NCBI GenBank assembly: GCA_000155695.1
Contig: DS990592.1
Location: 3,147,973-3,211,972, forward strand
Source of the DNA: Verrucomicrobiia bacterium DG1235
Lineage (GTDB): Bacteria > Verrucomicrobiota > Verrucomicrobiia > Opitutales > Opitutaceae
Direction of reading: 5' to 3'
DNA: 64,000 bases
Shown here: positions 62,983 to 64,000 of the stretch, one piece after another
How the letters are laid out: each line of letters begins with the position of its first letter
Numbering within the stretch: position 1 is the stretch's first letter
Position numbers and translations under genes: made by a program
Notes under the pieces: generated by a model
The model's database searches: none
Seen by the model: only the letters and a program-made list of their open reading frames with translations
Told to the model about the DNA's origin: nothing

Positions 62983-63723
62983 CTACCGGCTCCGCAGCTT
63001 CGACAACAGCCTTAGCAGCTCCACATAGAGCCAGACCAAGGTTACCAGCAGCCCAAACGCCGCATACCACTCCAAGTACTTCGGAGCCCCACGTTCCGCC
63101 CCTTTCTCGATAAAGTCAAAATCCAGCACCAAGTTCAGAGCCGCGATCACGACCACGAACAAGCTGAAGCCGATCCCCACGATTCCGCTCTCATGTATCA
63201 ACGGAATCGATACGCCAAAAAAGCCCAGCACCAAAGACAGCATATAGACGACAAAAATACCGCCCGTCGCCGCCGCTACGCCTAGCTTAAAATTCTCCGT
63301 CGCCTTGATCACGCCCGTCTTGTAGGCGAACAAAAGAGCGAACAATACGCCAAAGGTCAGCAATACCGCCTGAAAGACGATCCCCGGATACATCATCTCG
63401 AAAATCGCCGACAGCACGCCCAGCACGAGTCCTTCCACCACCGCGTAAATCGGCGCCGTAATCGGAGCCGCCGTCTTCTTGAAAACCGTAACCATCGCCA
63501 CGATCAAACCCAAGATGGACCCGCCAATGATCCACGGATAAAGCTCAGCCGGATTCTCCGCCGCGAACGCCTTTTCCCAGGTAAAAATCGCCGCCACCCA
63601 AAGTAGGCAAACAAGGATGCCCGTCTTATTCACCGCGCCATTGATCGTCATCGCCTCGCTGCCAGAGGCCCGATAGCCGACATCAAACGCCTTATCACTC
63701 AAAGCAGGATTGGAAGTTCTCAT
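62983..63723 (-). CDS. Bax inhibitor-1/YccA family membrane protein
   Basis: 246 residues; N-terminal MRTSNPALSDKAF is typical of bacterial BI-1-like proteins. About seven hydrophobic helices follow, and LDFDFIEKGAERGAPKYLEW near the C-terminus is the family's conserved block with acidic residues (DFDFIE) implicated in cation leakage. In E. coli the relatives YccA and YbhL modulate FtsH and membrane stress. ATG at 63723. Convergent with the DciA-like gene. Confidence 0.9.
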   Translation of the reverse strand: MRTSNPALSDKAFDVGYRASGSEAMTINGAVNKTGILVCLLWVAAIFTWEKAFAAENPAELYPWIIGGSILGLIVAMVTVFKKTAAPITAPIYAVVEGLVLGVLSAIFEMMYPGIVFQAVLLTFGVLFALLFAYKTGVIKATENFKLGVAAATGGIFVVYMLSLVLGFFGVSIPLIHESGIVGIGFSLFVVVIAALNLVLDFDFIEKGAERGAPKYLEWYAAFGLLVTLVWLYVELLRLLSKLRSR

Positions 63724-63807
63724 ATCCCCGAATCATGAGACTCGACCTCATCTTGCCAAGCACCATCAGTAGCGCCGCACATATGTCCGCAATTCTGAAG
63801 TAAAAAA

Positions 63808-63831
63808 AAGACGGACCTTCCGGTCCGTCTT
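63808..63831. terminator. Rho-independent terminator
   Basis: Perfect 10-bp stem AAGACGGACC / GGTCCGTCTT with a TTCC loop, flanked by A8 on one side. The minus-strand reading ends in TTTTTTTT, so it terminates the fumarase-like gene. Confidence 0.9.
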
Positions 63832-63861
63832 TCAAAATTCAGGAAGAGCTTATCGCTCGCG

Positions 63862-64000
63862 CTACTTCGAGCACTTCACGTTCTGCTCTCGGATCAGCTT
63901 GAAGAAGTCGTTGCCCTTGTCGTCGACCAGGATAAACGCGGGGAAATCCTCAACCTCGATCTTCCAGATCGCTTCCATACCGAGCTCCTCGTACTCCACG
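63862..64000 (-). CDS. Class I fumarate hydratase, C-terminal end (start outside window)
   Basis: The last 46 codons read [18 protein letters not shown], then [15 protein letters not shown] and a short tail with a stop at 63862. This matches the C-terminal block of iron-sulfur class I fumarases/FumA-type enzymes (ELGMEA(I/V)W...DFPAF+++DDKGNDFF). It would interconvert fumarate and malate. Only the end is visible. Confidence 0.75.
   Translation of the reverse strand, partial: VEYEELGMEAIWKIEVEDFPAFILVDDKGNDFFKLIREQNVKCSK

Overview
The window is high-GC bacterial chromosome with strongly C-ending codon use, dense genes and few Shine-Dalgarno sequences. Gene content fits Verrucomicrobiota, most likely the Opitutales/Puniceicoccales (Pelagicoccus-like): a large two-domain-type IspG, an OpcA-type partner of glucose-6-phosphate dehydrogenase, a FabV-type enoyl reductase, a pyrR-pyrB-pyrC cluster, and a giant exoprotein ending in the DANGDGL.NLL.YAFG tail common in that group. 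This placement is inference from gene families; no rRNA, tRNA, CRISPR array or transposase was seen.

Layout. 1-1755 holds a truncated DsbD/ScsB-type thiol reductase (minus). 2081-3863 holds fabV and dtd. An AT-richer insert (about 3931-5073) carrying a secreted protein sits next to a remnant of a pgl 3' end. 5077-8422 is the oxidative pentose-phosphate operon zwf-opcA-pgl (minus). 8589-15164 holds yraN, a trypsin-like exoprotease and a condensin-type smc with an acidic insert. 15463-19147 holds a PaaX-like regulator with an inverted-repeat operator, an ATP-grasp-like protein and prfB with a programmed +1 frameshift. 19302-23066 holds a RibD-C/DHFR-like reductase, a small secreted protein and a RecB-nuclease/XPD-helicase fusion riddled with in-frame heptamer repeats. 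23335-24800 holds an orphan Pycsar-effector-like (PycTM) membrane protein and a VIT/CCC1 transporter with a structured leader. 24866-30664 is an accessory run of a P-loop kinase, four GNAT acetyltransferases, three cupins, a broken BLUF gene and an intact BLUF gene.

30759-33864 is the pyrimidine cluster pyrR-pyrB-pyrC. 34207-36900 is a Sel1-repeat protein. 37146-41511 looks like a phosphate-ester scavenging operon (TonB-dependent receptor, PhoD-like phosphatase, Tat-exported metallophosphoesterase). 42662-49159 is the isoprenoid/envelope operon uppS-cdsA-dxr-rseP-ispG. 49167-51676 holds a beta-barrel protein, a BadF/NagK-like kinase and a YugP-like zinc peptidase. 52108-57192 is the 1694-residue exoprotein with Ig, FN3 and a ubiquitin-like module. 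57256-64000 holds an M3 oligopeptidase, an AAA ATPase, a cupin, a GNAT protein, an MECR-like reductase, a DciA-like protein, a Bax-inhibitor-1 homologue and the 3' end of a class I fumarase.

Beyond genes, the window is rich in small repeats: TCACCACT-type heptamer tracts upstream of and inside plus-strand genes, a two-hairpin REP-like element with a compensatory base-pair change, TTCGTG/TCTGTGG dispersed repeats, and a roughly four-fold over-represented 7-mer GTATCCA. The strongest candidates for new biology are the orphan PycTM gene, the mutually exclusive hairpins ahead of the VIT gene, and the heptamer tracts that have been absorbed in frame by essential genes.
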